Below are positions 18,792 through 28,355 of a stretch of DNA of 64,000 nt, piece by piece. This DNA comes from Flavobacterium glycines. Its GTDB lineage: Bacteria; Bacteroidota; Bacteroidia; Flavobacteriales; Flavobacteriaceae. Numbering within the stretch: the first letter of the stretch is position 1; every line of letters starts with the position of its first letter. The notes beneath the pieces were generated by a model that made no database searches, was not told the DNA's origin, and saw nothing but the letters and a program-made list of their open reading frames with translations. The translations under genes and the position numbers were made by a program. The stretch is from assembly GCF_900100165.1 (NCBI RefSeq), contig NZ_FNEO01000001.1:124001-188000 (forward strand), in the 5' to 3' direction.

Positions 18792-19730
18792 ATGAAAGGA
18801 CCTTTATTTTACTCAAAAATATTACTCTTTGGAGAATACGGAATTATCCGTGATTCTAAAGGTTTATCTATTCCTTATAATTTCTATAACGGAGCTTTGA
18901 AAAAAAGCGAAAGTCCTTCATCCGAAGCCATAGCTTCTAATGCGAGTTTGAAACGTTTTGCTGATTATTTGCAAACTTTAGAAAACGAAAAAACAAACTT
19001 GGTTTCTTTTGATTTACAATCTCTAAAAAACGATATTGAAACCGGAATGTATTTTGATTCCAGCATTCCGCAAGGTTATGGTGTAGGAAGCAGTGGTGCA
19101 CTAGTTGCTGCCATCTACGATAAATATGCTCAAAACAAAATCACTGTTTTAGAAAATTTAACCCGTGAAAAACTATTAGAGTTAAAAAATATATTTTCTC
19201 AAATGGAAAGCTTTTTCCACGGAAAAAGTTCAGGACTGGATCCATTAAACAGTTATTTGAGTATTCCAATTCTGATTAATTCCAAAGACCACATTGAGGC
19301 TACAGGAATCCCATCACAAAGTTTTGACGGAAAAGCTGCTGTTTTTCTTTTAGATTCGGGAATTATTGGGGAAACTGCACCGATGATTAATATTTTCATG
19401 GAAAACCTTAAAGACAAAGGTTTCCGTGCCATGTTAAAAAATCAGTTTGTAAAATACACTGATGCATGCGTAGAAAATTTCCTTGGTGGCGATATGAAAT
19501 CTTTATTTTCAAACACCAAAAAACTTTCCCGAGTAGTTCTAAATCATTTCAAACCAATGATTCCAGAACAGTTTCATGAAATTTGGCAAAAAGGAATTGA
19601 AACTAACGATTACTATTTAAAACTTTGCGGATCAGGTGGTGGCGGTTACATTTTGGGCTTCACTGAAGATTTAGAACGTGCTAAAACTTCGTTAAAAGAC
19701 TACAAACTGGAAGTAGTTTACCAATTTTAA
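18792..19730 (+). CDS. Mevalonate kinase-like GHMP kinase
   Basis: 312 residues. The GHMP motifs are read as KILLFGEYGII (about 9-19), the ATP loop IPQGYGVGSSGALVAAIYD (about 92-110), KSSGLDPLNSYL and the C-terminal CGSGGGGYILGF. The family phosphorylates mevalonate or a related small alcohol. It lies 53 nt after mvaD, which supports mevalonate kinase; a related phosphomevalonate-type activity cannot be excluded from sequence alone. Confidence 0.85.
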   Translation: MKGPLFYSKILLFGEYGIIRDSKGLSIPYNFYNGALKKSESPSSEAIASNASLKRFADYLQTLENEKTNLVSFDLQSLKNDIETGMYFDSSIPQGYGVGSSGALVAAIYDKYAQNKITVLENLTREKLLELKNIFSQMESFFHGKSSGLDPLNSYLSIPILINSKDHIEATGIPSQSFDGKAAVFLLDSGIIGETAPMINIFMENLKDKGFRAMLKNQFVKYTDACVENFLGGDMKSLFSNTKKLSRVVLNHFKPMIPEQFHEIWQKGIETNDYYLKLCGSGGGGYILGFTEDLERAKTSLKDYKLEVVYQF

Positions 19731-19767
19731 AGCTATATTTATTGGGCAACCATTATAACTGTCTAAA

Positions 19768-20724
19768 ATGTTTAGTAGAAAACACAAACTTTTAGCGTTA
19801 AAAATCATCAGTTTGTTCTCTGTAGTTAGAGGTTATAACATTCCTATAATTATTTTAGCGCAATATTTATCGGCTATATTTATATTGGCACCTGAGATTA
19901 GAGCTTTAGATATTTTATTAGATTCACATCTCTTTTTAATAGTTTTTGCCTCTTCTCTAAGCATTGCTTCGGGCTATATTATTAATAATTTTTACGACAG
20001 TAAAAAGGATTTAATCAATCGCCCTACTAAATCCATGCTGGATCGTCTGGTGAGCCAAAGCACTAAACTTAAAGTTTATTTCACCTTAAACTTCATAGCA
20101 ACAATTATTGCCTGGTTTATTTCCTGGCGTGCTTTATTATTTTTTTCCGTTTATATTTTTCTGATTTGGTATTACTCCCATAAAATTAAAAGATATCCAC
20201 TGATAGGAAATCTAATGGCTTCTTTAATGGCTGTACTTCCTTTTTTTGCAATATTATTGTATTACTACACCAAGTTACCCTTATACGAAATAGAGAACTA
20301 TAAAAGTCAATTTATGGTCATTTTTGCGCACGCCACATTTCTATTTTTATTATTACTTATCAGAGAAATGATTAAAGATTTAGAAAACATAAAAGGAGAC
20401 ATTGCCGACAATTACCAAACCATTCCTGTTCTTTATGGAGAAAAGACTTCTAAAAAAATAATTAGCATCCTAACTTGTCTAACGCTGTTCCCCATTTATA
20501 TATTAATCGAAATTTACGATGTGGGGTATATGGATATTTATTTTTATTCCAGCCTTATTATTCTTATTTTCTGCACGATGTATTTATGGAAATCAAATAC
20601 TAAAACCCAATTTCTTTTACTCCATAATGTGCTGAAATTTTTAATAGTATCGGGTGTCTTTTGCATTATACTAATAGACCCAAGTGTTTTATGGCATGGT
20701 AAAAAATTACTGTTTACATTTTAA
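19768..20724 (+). CDS. UbiA-family prenyltransferase (geranylgeranylglycerol-phosphate geranylgeranyltransferase-like)
   Basis: 318 residues with eight or nine membrane helices. Two Asp-rich motifs of UbiA enzymes are visible: NNFYDSKKDLINRP (about 72-85) and REMIKDLENIKGDIADN (about 198-214). It transfers a prenyl chain to an acceptor at the inner membrane. It follows the mevalonate kinase by 37 nt, which fits use of an isoprenoid donor made by the same operon. The acceptor is not certain. Confidence 0.82.
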   Translation: MFSRKHKLLALKIISLFSVVRGYNIPIIILAQYLSAIFILAPEIRALDILLDSHLFLIVFASSLSIASGYIINNFYDSKKDLINRPTKSMLDRLVSQSTKLKVYFTLNFIATIIAWFISWRALLFFSVYIFLIWYYSHKIKRYPLIGNLMASLMAVLPFFAILLYYYTKLPLYEIENYKSQFMVIFAHATFLFLLLLIREMIKDLENIKGDIADNYQTIPVLYGEKTSKKIISILTCLTLFPIYILIEIYDVGYMDIYFYSSLIILIFCTMYLWKSNTKTQFLLLHNVLKFLIVSGVFCIILIDPSVLWHGKKLLFTF

Positions 20725-20805
20725 AATCAAATCACAAAAGGCAATTATCTAAAACTACTTAATTGATAATAATTCGCTTTTATCAATTAGCAATCATATA
20801 AATAC

Positions 20806-20813
20806 TATCTTTG
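20806..20813 (+). promoter_or_regulatory. -7 box (TATCTTTG) for the pseudouridine synthase gene
   Basis: A TAnnTTTG match 18 nt before the ATG at 20832, the same placement as before mvaD. Because it overlaps the TTG at 20811, it also argues against that codon as the start. Confidence 0.65.
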
Positions 20814-20831
20814 CACAAATTATTAAATATT

Positions 20832-21740
20832 ATGAATAATAAGGAAGGCAATAACAAAAGAGGCAGTTCAAGACCTAACAGATCAAGACCAAACTCTAAC
20901 AAGCCAAAAGCTGCTTTGCCAAAAAGAGCACAAGGACCTAAAAAATCAAAATTTAGTACTAATAACACTGATGAAGCTGCTCAAAAAACAGGAAAAAAAC
21001 CAAATCCGGTTGCTAAAAGACCTAAAGCAAAAGACGAAATCCGTTTAAACAAATACATCTCAAATTCAGGTGTTTGCTCACGTCGAGACGCTGATATCTA
21101 CATCCAGTCAGGAAATGTAAAAGTCAATGGTGTTGCTGTAACCGAGATGGGATACTTAGTAAAACCAGGAGATACAGTAAACTTTGACGGAGTAACATTA
21201 ACTCCTGAGAAAAAAGTATATATCTTATTGAACAAACCTAAAAACTTCACTACTGCACTAGATGAAGGACAGGAATATCGTAATGTATTAGAATTAGTCA
21301 AAGGTTCTACTACAGCTAAGATTGCCCCTGTGGGACGTATGGATAAAAACACCACCGGACTTTTATTGTTCACTAATGATACCGATATGATTAGAAAATT
21401 CACACTTCCTAATCAGAAATCATCTAAAATCTATCAGGTTTCTTTAGATAAAAACTTAAAATTCGAAGATCTGGAAAAAATAAACAAAGGCTTAGTCATT
21501 GATGGTCATCGTGTTTATGTGGAAGAAGTAAGTTATATAGAAGGAGAGGCAAAAAGTGAAGTAGGACTTAAATTAAAAACAGCCAACGTTAAGGTAGTTC
21601 GTTCTGTTTTTGAACATTTTGATTACGATGTTTTAAAAATTGACCGTGTTGCTTTTGCAGGATTAACCAAAAAGAATTTACCGCGAGGTAACTGGCGATT
21701 ACTTACTGAACAGGAAATCATCAATTTAAAAAACGCTTAG
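20832..21740 (+). CDS. RsuA/RluB-family rRNA pseudouridine synthase
   Basis: 302 residues from the ATG at 20832; the frame is open to a TTG at 20811, but that codon lies in the -7 box. A disordered basic N-terminus rich in Lys, Arg, Asn and Pro (about 1-65) precedes an S4 RNA-binding domain (about 68-125, RLNKYISNSGVCSRRDADIY). The synthase domain follows, with the catalytic Asp in GRMDKNTTGLLL (about 170-181). It turns a uridine of 23S or 16S rRNA into pseudouridine. A terminator follows. Confidence 0.92.
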   Translation: MNNKEGNNKRGSSRPNRSRPNSNKPKAALPKRAQGPKKSKFSTNNTDEAAQKTGKKPNPVAKRPKAKDEIRLNKYISNSGVCSRRDADIYIQSGNVKVNGVAVTEMGYLVKPGDTVNFDGVTLTPEKKVYILLNKPKNFTTALDEGQEYRNVLELVKGSTTAKIAPVGRMDKNTTGLLLFTNDTDMIRKFTLPNQKSSKIYQVSLDKNLKFEDLEKINKGLVIDGHRVYVEEVSYIEGEAKSEVGLKLKTANVKVVRSVFEHFDYDVLKIDRVAFAGLTKKNLPRGNWRLLTEQEIINLKNA

Positions 21741-21765
21741 TTTTAAAAGACAATCAAATACTAAA

Positions 21766-21805
21766 AGCCGCTTCAGAAATTCAATCCCTGAAGCGGCTCT
21801 TTTTT
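21766..21805 (+). terminator. Intrinsic terminator after the pseudouridine synthase gene
   Basis: AGCCGCTTCAG (21766-21776) pairs perfectly with CTGAAGCGGCT (21788-21798), followed by C and six Ts. Confidence 0.9.
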
Positions 21806-21810
21806 GTCCA

Positions 21811-21847
21811 AAAAAAAGCCGTTCCAAAAAACTAGAACGACTTTTTT
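21811..21847 (-). terminator. Intrinsic terminator of the minus-strand SusC/SusD/fasciclin operon
   Basis: Read on the minus strand, AAAAAAGTCGTTC pairs with GAACGGCTTTTTT (one G-T pair) around a 10-nt loop and ends in a run of Ts. It lies 30 nt after the last SusD stop codon and back to back with the plus-strand terminator, so the two convergent units are insulated. Confidence 0.8.
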
Positions 21848-21876
21848 AACTACAAAAACTATTATTACTATAGGAA

Positions 21877-23631
21877 TTACCAATTAAAAGGCAAATACCA
21901 GTTATTTGGATTTAATAATTTAGCACGAACTTCCGTTGCATGAGGATTACCTTCTTTGCTCAACTTATCATAAATTTTATTAGCTAAGAAAGAAGGATCA
22001 TTTCTGCGTCTGGCAATACGCACTAAATCTTCCCAACGGTTTCCTTCGTAAGCTAATTCCAGAGCAGCTTCATCAATTAAACTATTTTCAATAGAAATCA
22101 AACTATCAGAGGCAGCAATATTTGTTATAGGTCTTAGCCTTGCTCTTCCACGAATTCCTGTATTACGATGCCATGGTGCTCTAAAGTTTGGATGATCTCC
22201 CTGGCGGGCATCAAAATCATAAGGAAAAGGTAGTTTAGTTTGCATTGCATTAGTCACATCATCTGTACTTACATTTAAGCCTCCTCTATTATATTCAGTC
22301 TGAATACCATTATTTAAAAGTGCAATGGCAATACGGTGTTTATTATCCCTATTTGCAGCTTCAGCATAACGTAAATGCAATTTAGTTGCACGATATAAAA
22401 ACCAATCTCCATCTGTTTTAAACTGATTTCCGGCTGCCTCATATTTATAAATATATTTCATAATAACAGGATCACCTCCAACTATGTTATAAGTAAATTT
22501 TGGACCACGTGCATCATATGGATAACCAAATGTTTGTGTATTAGAGTTCCAACGATCAATTGCACTTTGTGATGGTTTAGCCAAATAACTACCTGAAGTT
22601 TTTGAGAAAAAGCTAATAAAAGGATTAGCCGGAGCAAAATCACTATCAAAAGGTAATGACCAAATCCATTCAGAATCCCATAATACATCTCGATCTCTTC
22701 CAAAAATAGAACGCCAACCTTTGGTATTACTATTTACTAAAGTAGTTGCATCTTGCTCAAAATTTCTTAAATACCCAACTGCTAGGTCATCATTTGTAAT
22801 AACTTCAGCATATTTAACTTTATAATAATTTAAAGCATCACCTCCAGGGGTGGGTGTAGTTTCCATTACATTTTTATAATGAGAAGCGGCCGACAAATAA
22901 TTCCCTTTCCATAATTCTAAATCCCCTAACAAACATTCTTTATTGATAAAGAATTTCAAAGTACTGTATCCGTCTACAGTAATTCTTAGACTACTTTGAG
23001 AATCATACAAATCTTTATAAGTCAAGCCTTCCGTAAATGTTACTAATTTATCCAAAAGTTGATCAAAAGGCAATCGAGGATATTTATTAATATTTTTCAC
23101 ATCTTCAAGAGTTTCAATAGGACCAGTGATGTATGGAACAGTCCCGTATTGAATTCCTAACTGCAAGTAAATCCAAGTACGAATACAAGCTATATCTGCA
23201 TAACGCTGATCGTATTCTGATTGTTTGAATCGCTTTTTAGCCAACATAATATCAAAATTAGCCAAAGCGTTATTACAATTTTGAATCACCTCATAAAACT
23301 CTTTAGGATTAATATACGGGTTTTCAGCAGACACGTTTTGTTCCGAAAGCTGTTGTAAATAAGGATCCGAATTACGAGTCGTTGTCATCAAATCGGCACG
23401 CATCTCATTAAGAATCACATACTTTTTAGCAAGTCCCATAAATTTACCATAAACCCCTATAACAGCAGCATCAGCATCATAAACATTGCGATACATTTGC
23501 TCTCCTGTAAGTTTATCTTCTGGCTGCACATCCAGATAGTCCTGACATGAACCAAGACTTAGTACCAAAACCATTCCTGTTACAATGGAAAGAATACTTT
23601 TTGTTGTTTTTGTTTTTATTGTTGTTATCAT
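21877..23631 (-). CDS. SusD/RagB-family glycan-binding lipoprotein
   Basis: 584 residues. A lipoprotein signal ends at LGSCQDYLDVQPED (about 26-39), followed by the helical SusD/RagB body and the C-terminal EGNRWEDLVRIARRRNDP and NPNNWYLPFNW blocks typical of the family. It caps the SusC partner encoded 28 nt upstream and captures oligosaccharides at the cell surface. It is the last gene of the seven-gene operon and is followed by a terminator. Confidence 0.95.
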   Translation of the reverse strand: MITTIKTKTTKSILSIVTGMVLVLSLGSCQDYLDVQPEDKLTGEQMYRNVYDADAAVIGVYGKFMGLAKKYVILNEMRADLMTTTRNSDPYLQQLSEQNVSAENPYINPKEFYEVIQNCNNALANFDIMLAKKRFKQSEYDQRYADIACIRTWIYLQLGIQYGTVPYITGPIETLEDVKNINKYPRLPFDQLLDKLVTFTEGLTYKDLYDSQSSLRITVDGYSTLKFFINKECLLGDLELWKGNYLSAASHYKNVMETTPTPGGDALNYYKVKYAEVITNDDLAVGYLRNFEQDATTLVNSNTKGWRSIFGRDRDVLWDSEWIWSLPFDSDFAPANPFISFFSKTSGSYLAKPSQSAIDRWNSNTQTFGYPYDARGPKFTYNIVGGDPVIMKYIYKYEAAGNQFKTDGDWFLYRATKLHLRYAEAANRDNKHRIAIALLNNGIQTEYNRGGLNVSTDDVTNAMQTKLPFPYDFDARQGDHPNFRAPWHRNTGIRGRARLRPITNIAASDSLISIENSLIDEAALELAYEGNRWEDLVRIARRRNDPSFLANKIYDKLSKEGNPHATEVRAKLLNPNNWYLPFNW

Positions 23632-23659
23632 CTGTATATTATTTCTGTAGTGTAAACAA

Positions 23660-26600
23660 TTAAAGTCCTAAACGCAATCCTAACTGAAAAGTCTTGAACT
23701 GTGGAGCCAAACCAATATCAGTTCCCTGACCAAATATTGATGAAGTCGCACTAAATTCAGGATCATAACCAAGATATTTAGTAAACGTAAACAAGTTATT
23801 AGCACTTGCATAAAGCTTAATATACTTGATATAATTTATATCATTTACTTTAAAATCATAGCCTAAAACAACTGTTTTTAATCTTAAATAAGAACCGTCT
23901 TCAATCCATCTACTTGAAAACTCAGCATTCCCCATTGGATCACCCCAAACTGCTTTTGGAATATCTGTTTGTTGTCCTTCAGCTATCCAACGATTAGCTA
24001 CTGCAGCACTTTGATTTTCGTAACCGCTCATTTTTTCTAAGTTGTAACGCAATCCATTATAAATATCATTCCCTATTGAGAAATTGAACAACCCTTGAAG
24101 ACTAAAACGTTTGTAAGTAAAATTTGCTGAAAAACTACCCACTACATCAGGATTTGGATTTCCAATTACAACACGGTCACTATTATCAATCACATGATCA
24201 TTGTTGGTATCTACATATCTCATATCTCCAGCTGTAAAAGGAATTAAATCCCCATTTGTTAAGCGTCTATTCAATCCGGCTGTAGTTGCTTCGGCAGTTG
24301 TACTAAAAACTCCATTAGCTTTTAAACCATAAAATAAATTAGCCTCTTTTCCAACTGAAGTTAAATAAGTTGCCCCGGCAAATTGAGTATAAATATCCCC
24401 ATTCGGTAAGCCTTGCACTTCATTTTTATAACGACTCAAATTTAAACCTAAATCAAAGGTAAAATCATTAGAATTAACAACACGGGCTTTTAAAGCCAAT
24501 TCTGCTCCCAAAGTTCTCATAGCTCCACTATTAGAAGCTACATAATCAAATCCCGTTAAATTACTGATTGACTCATAAACAATCATATTTCTGGTTCTAT
24601 TATTATAAAAATCAACAGAAGCACTAACACGCTCGTTAAATAAACCTAAATCAGCACCTACATTAAATTTCTTAACAGTTTCCCATTGCAAATTAGGATT
24701 ACCGATGTTGCCGGTAACCAAACCTTGCATCCCTAATAAATTTTGAGAAATATAATATTTCTGAGCCGTAAAATTACCTATATCGTCATTCCCACTATAT
24801 CCATAAGTAGCTCTAAGCTTTAAATAATCAACATTTTTAAGGTTTTTCATAAAACCTTCAGAAGAAACTAACCATGCTCCCGTTAAAGAACTCATTAATG
24901 CATATTTATTAGAACCATCTAATTTGTCTCCAAATCTACTTGATCCATCTACTGCATAACTTGTAGTTAAGAAATATTTATTTCTATAATTATAATCGGC
25001 ATTTGCATAGATATTTAACCAATTCCATTCTCCTAAAGCACCACCTACCTGACGCAATAAGTTAGATCCGGCTCCCACACTTGTAAAATCATCTGTAGAA
25101 GAATTATAACCTAAACCTAAGTCGCTTTCTGACTTATTACTTTGAGTTCTTAAACCAAAACGAACATCAACATTATGATCATTATTCAAATGCTTAGTGT
25201 AGTTAGCATAGGTATCCGTAAATATACTATTATAAATTTGTACCTCACTACCTGAACGGTTTTTCGCAATTGCTGTAGGTAGCACAAGATCTGCAACTCC
25301 CATATCCGGGATAAAGAATGTCTCTCTTTCTTTATTTAATGTTAATCCTAAGATTGTGTTTAAATCCCAGGATTTACTTAATGCATAATTAAATTTTAAA
25401 TTCCCGAAGAAACGGTAGTTTTTATTTAACCCGAAACCATTATCTAAAATCGCATTAGGGTTACTTACATTGAAATAATCGACATCTGCTAAGTTAGGAG
25501 ATACTTCGCCTGCATCATTAACATCATGACTGGTAAGGAATGGAGCTTTAGTTAGTGCTAAATAAAGAGGACTTGTTTTATAAGCATAACCCTGATCCCA
25601 TTGTGAGTCAACATTATTAATAAAAGATAAATTAGCATCTACAGATAGTTTCTCTGTTAATCTTAAAGCGGCATTTAAACGTGTACTGTATCTCTTTGTT
25701 TGAGTTTGATCCACTATACCTTTACTATCTAAATAACCAACAGACAAACCAAATTTAGCGATATCATCACCTCCTCTAACTTTAAGAAAATAATTTTGAT
25801 TCACACTTGATTTAAATATCTGATCCTGCCAATTGGTATTATTATGATATTTGTAATAACCTGAAACATCAGGATTATCATTCATGTAAGGTAGAGCCGC
25901 AATTTGTGATTGTGTTAAACCACGAGAAGCCTCTAATTGAGATAAATGTGTACGATAAGCATCAGAACCTAATAAAGGTAATTGATCAGGAGCCTGATTT
26001 ACACCCCCATACATTGTAAAATCAATCTTTGTAGATAATTCTGTTGGACGGATAGTAGTAATTTTAATTACACCATTAGCACCTTTAGTTCCATAAAGCG
26101 ACGTACCATCTTTGATAACAGTTACATCTTCGATATCTTTAACATCTATATTACTTAATGGAGATGAAACATTGTTTTGAACAATACCCGAACCATAATC
26201 TTCATCATCATAAATCATCCCATCAACTATAATCAATGGCTTATTAGTAGCATATAACGAGTTAAATCCACGCAAAGTTAAATAGGTACCGGAAGAAGGA
26301 GTCCCGGAATTTCTAATTGCCGTCAAACCAGCTACTCTTCCCTGAAGAAAACTTCCTACAGATTGATTAACAGGATTAGACCATTGATCTTTACCAAAAT
26401 TTACAACAGTGGAGGCGTTAGTATTGTCATATTGCATTTTATCCCCTGCAGCCATGTCTGCAATTTCATAATTTTGAGAATAATTAGCCTCATTTAAGAA
26501 AATTTCTATACCTGAATCTTTCTTTTTTACTGCATATACCTTTGTTTGAAAATCCTGACCACTTATTTTAAGTACCGCATCTAAATGAGGTACTTTAATT

Positions 26601-26845
26601 TTAAAAGAACCATCATCATTAGTAATAGCTGCAGAAAAACCATCAACAGTAACATTTATACCAGAAAGAGGTTTTTTTGTTTGTGCACTCTTAACAACTC
26701 CTTGAACAGATATTGAGTTTTTCTTTATTGTAGTTACAATTGTTTTTTTGGTTGCATCATGAGCCTCCTGAGCAAATAATGGCATATATAATTCCCCGGC
26801 AAAGAATATACTCACAACACAGGTTAGTTTTATAATTTTTAGCAT
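23660..26845 (-). CDS. SusC/RagA-family TonB-dependent receptor
   Basis: 1061 residues. A signal peptide (about 1-25) is followed by a CarboxypepD_reg-like domain (about 45-120) and the plug (about 150-265; SVGSFLQGRVAGLTAIRNSG, LIIVDGM, VIKDGTSLYGTKGANGVIKI). A long beta-barrel ends in an aromatic-poor C-terminus (FQLGLRLGL). There is no STN domain. With the SusD protein downstream it forms the second import complex of this operon. Confidence 0.95.
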   Translation of the reverse strand: MLKIIKLTCVVSIFFAGELYMPLFAQEAHDATKKTIVTTIKKNSISVQGVVKSAQTKKPLSGINVTVDGFSAAITNDDGSFKIKVPHLDAVLKISGQDFQTKVYAVKKKDSGIEIFLNEANYSQNYEIADMAAGDKMQYDNTNASTVVNFGKDQWSNPVNQSVGSFLQGRVAGLTAIRNSGTPSSGTYLTLRGFNSLYATNKPLIIVDGMIYDDEDYGSGIVQNNVSSPLSNIDVKDIEDVTVIKDGTSLYGTKGANGVIKITTIRPTELSTKIDFTMYGGVNQAPDQLPLLGSDAYRTHLSQLEASRGLTQSQIAALPYMNDNPDVSGYYKYHNNTNWQDQIFKSSVNQNYFLKVRGGDDIAKFGLSVGYLDSKGIVDQTQTKRYSTRLNAALRLTEKLSVDANLSFINNVDSQWDQGYAYKTSPLYLALTKAPFLTSHDVNDAGEVSPNLADVDYFNVSNPNAILDNGFGLNKNYRFFGNLKFNYALSKSWDLNTILGLTLNKERETFFIPDMGVADLVLPTAIAKNRSGSEVQIYNSIFTDTYANYTKHLNNDHNVDVRFGLRTQSNKSESDLGLGYNSSTDDFTSVGAGSNLLRQVGGALGEWNWLNIYANADYNYRNKYFLTTSYAVDGSSRFGDKLDGSNKYALMSSLTGAWLVSSEGFMKNLKNVDYLKLRATYGYSGNDDIGNFTAQKYYISQNLLGMQGLVTGNIGNPNLQWETVKKFNVGADLGLFNERVSASVDFYNNRTRNMIVYESISNLTGFDYVASNSGAMRTLGAELALKARVVNSNDFTFDLGLNLSRYKNEVQGLPNGDIYTQFAGATYLTSVGKEANLFYGLKANGVFSTTAEATTAGLNRRLTNGDLIPFTAGDMRYVDTNNDHVIDNSDRVVIGNPNPDVVGSFSANFTYKRFSLQGLFNFSIGNDIYNGLRYNLEKMSGYENQSAAVANRWIAEGQQTDIPKAVWGDPMGNAEFSSRWIEDGSYLRLKTVVLGYDFKVNDINYIKYIKLYASANNLFTFTKYLGYDPEFSATSSIFGQGTDIGLAPQFKTFQLGLRLGL

Positions 26846-26865
26846 AACTAATTTTTTATAGAATA

Positions 26866-28332
26866 TTATGGTTTAACTTGAGGGACAAATTTCAAATAGT
26901 CAAGTGTTAGTTCACTAGTACTCGTTGTACCAGCAATAAGAGAAATCAAATCGATATTTCCCGAATTTGTCAATGTAACATCTCCAAGATATATTTCATC
27001 AAAAACATTAGGTTGTACATTTACATAACCAAAATCTTTTATGACATTAACCAAAACACCACTAGTATTATAATTCCCCCCTACTCGTAATTTTTGAGAA
27101 ATAGCAGCACTTCTGTTATTATAAGCCCTCCAATACACCTTAAAAGTTGTACTAAACATATCTTTTGCATTATAATTTAAGGTAAAAAGAGTTACCCCTG
27201 GACTTGAAACAAACACATCATTAAAAAACACTCCTGCAGGATCTATCCTATCTCTGTACAAAATATAGGTTCTCCTATCTGAAGGTAAGAAGCTGCTTAG
27301 TTTCTCTCCTTCAATTTTTGTAGTAACCAAACGTTTTTGAAGTGGCACATCCACTTTTTTCATGATATATACAATTCCATTACTTAGATGGATTGGTTGT
27401 CCCACTATTTGTGTTTTATCTACGGGAACTTCAACACCAAATCGGGACGTTAAAGTAGCAGGCAATTCATCAATTTCATATTTTTTAGGAAAAGCCATAT
27501 CTCTTGCTGTAAAATAACTTGAATAGATTGCTGTTGAATCTACAGTAACACTATTCGATGGTTTAATCAAATAAGGTTTTACTTTAGTTACCTCACTATT
27601 ATAACCCGCATCTTCCATTAAAAACAAAGTATAAGAATTCTTTTCATTGTTTAAATTATATACATTTTTCAAATAAGAATTGGTCAACGAATCTGCCAGA
27701 TAGCCAGCCCCAATAGATTCTGATAAAGTTTTCCCTGCTACATCAGAAGTATAAATACTAAAAGCTTTTAAACTTAACAAATAATGACTCATAGCAGAAT
27801 TCCCATCTTGAGATTTCACATATTCCCAAATATTTAACTTTGGCGTTAATGCTTTGTCAATAATATGAAAAACACCATTTTTAGCATAATGATCAGCACT
27901 CACAATAGTTGCATCATCAATCATAGTACTACCCTTAAAAGTTAAGTACTTTGTACCAAACATTCTTATTTGTGTATTCTCTTCTTTTCTTATTGAAGAA
28001 AATGTAGTTAATGTAATATGATTTCGGATGAATTTATTTAAAGCATCTGAATCATTCAAAATTTCAGCACTCACCTGTGCCATAGCCTCATTTGTAGGAA
28101 CAAAAACAGTGTATGATTTAGAATCAGCCAAAACTTTGTCATAACCTGCCTGCACTAATAATTGAGCAAACTGAGATACTTCAGGAGTATTTGCGATAGC
28201 TTCTGACAGATTTACTTTAAGATTAGCATCTCCATTGTCTATACGATCATCCCAAGGATTAGAACAAGAGATTATTGCCAGTATTAAAACACTAGCAAAT
28301 AATCTTTTATATTTATTTTTTAATGATATCAT
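26866..28332 (-). CDS. Fasciclin (FAS1)-domain lipoprotein
   Basis: 488 residues. A lipobox (AIISCSNPW, about 19-27) is followed by a clear FAS1 domain at about 40-165 (YTVFVPTNEAM; NGVFHIIDKAL) and a second, weaker one at about 170-335 (NGIVYIMKKVDVP). The C-terminal 150 residues look like a beta-sandwich, possibly glycan-binding. It is probably an outer-membrane surface protein that helps bind the substrate of the neighbouring SusC/D complex. The glycan role is inferred from context. Confidence 0.88.
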   Translation of the reverse strand: MISLKNKYKRLFASVLILAIISCSNPWDDRIDNGDANLKVNLSEAIANTPEVSQFAQLLVQAGYDKVLADSKSYTVFVPTNEAMAQVSAEILNDSDALNKFIRNHITLTTFSSIRKEENTQIRMFGTKYLTFKGSTMIDDATIVSADHYAKNGVFHIIDKALTPKLNIWEYVKSQDGNSAMSHYLLSLKAFSIYTSDVAGKTLSESIGAGYLADSLTNSYLKNVYNLNNEKNSYTLFLMEDAGYNSEVTKVKPYLIKPSNSVTVDSTAIYSSYFTARDMAFPKKYEIDELPATLTSRFGVEVPVDKTQIVGQPIHLSNGIVYIMKKVDVPLQKRLVTTKIEGEKLSSFLPSDRRTYILYRDRIDPAGVFFNDVFVSSPGVTLFTLNYNAKDMFSTTFKVYWRAYNNRSAAISQKLRVGGNYNTSGVLVNVIKDFGYVNVQPNVFDEIYLGDVTLTNSGNIDLISLIAGTTSTSELTLDYLKFVPQVKP

Positions 28333-28355
28333 TTGTTGTTAATTAAGTTTCTATT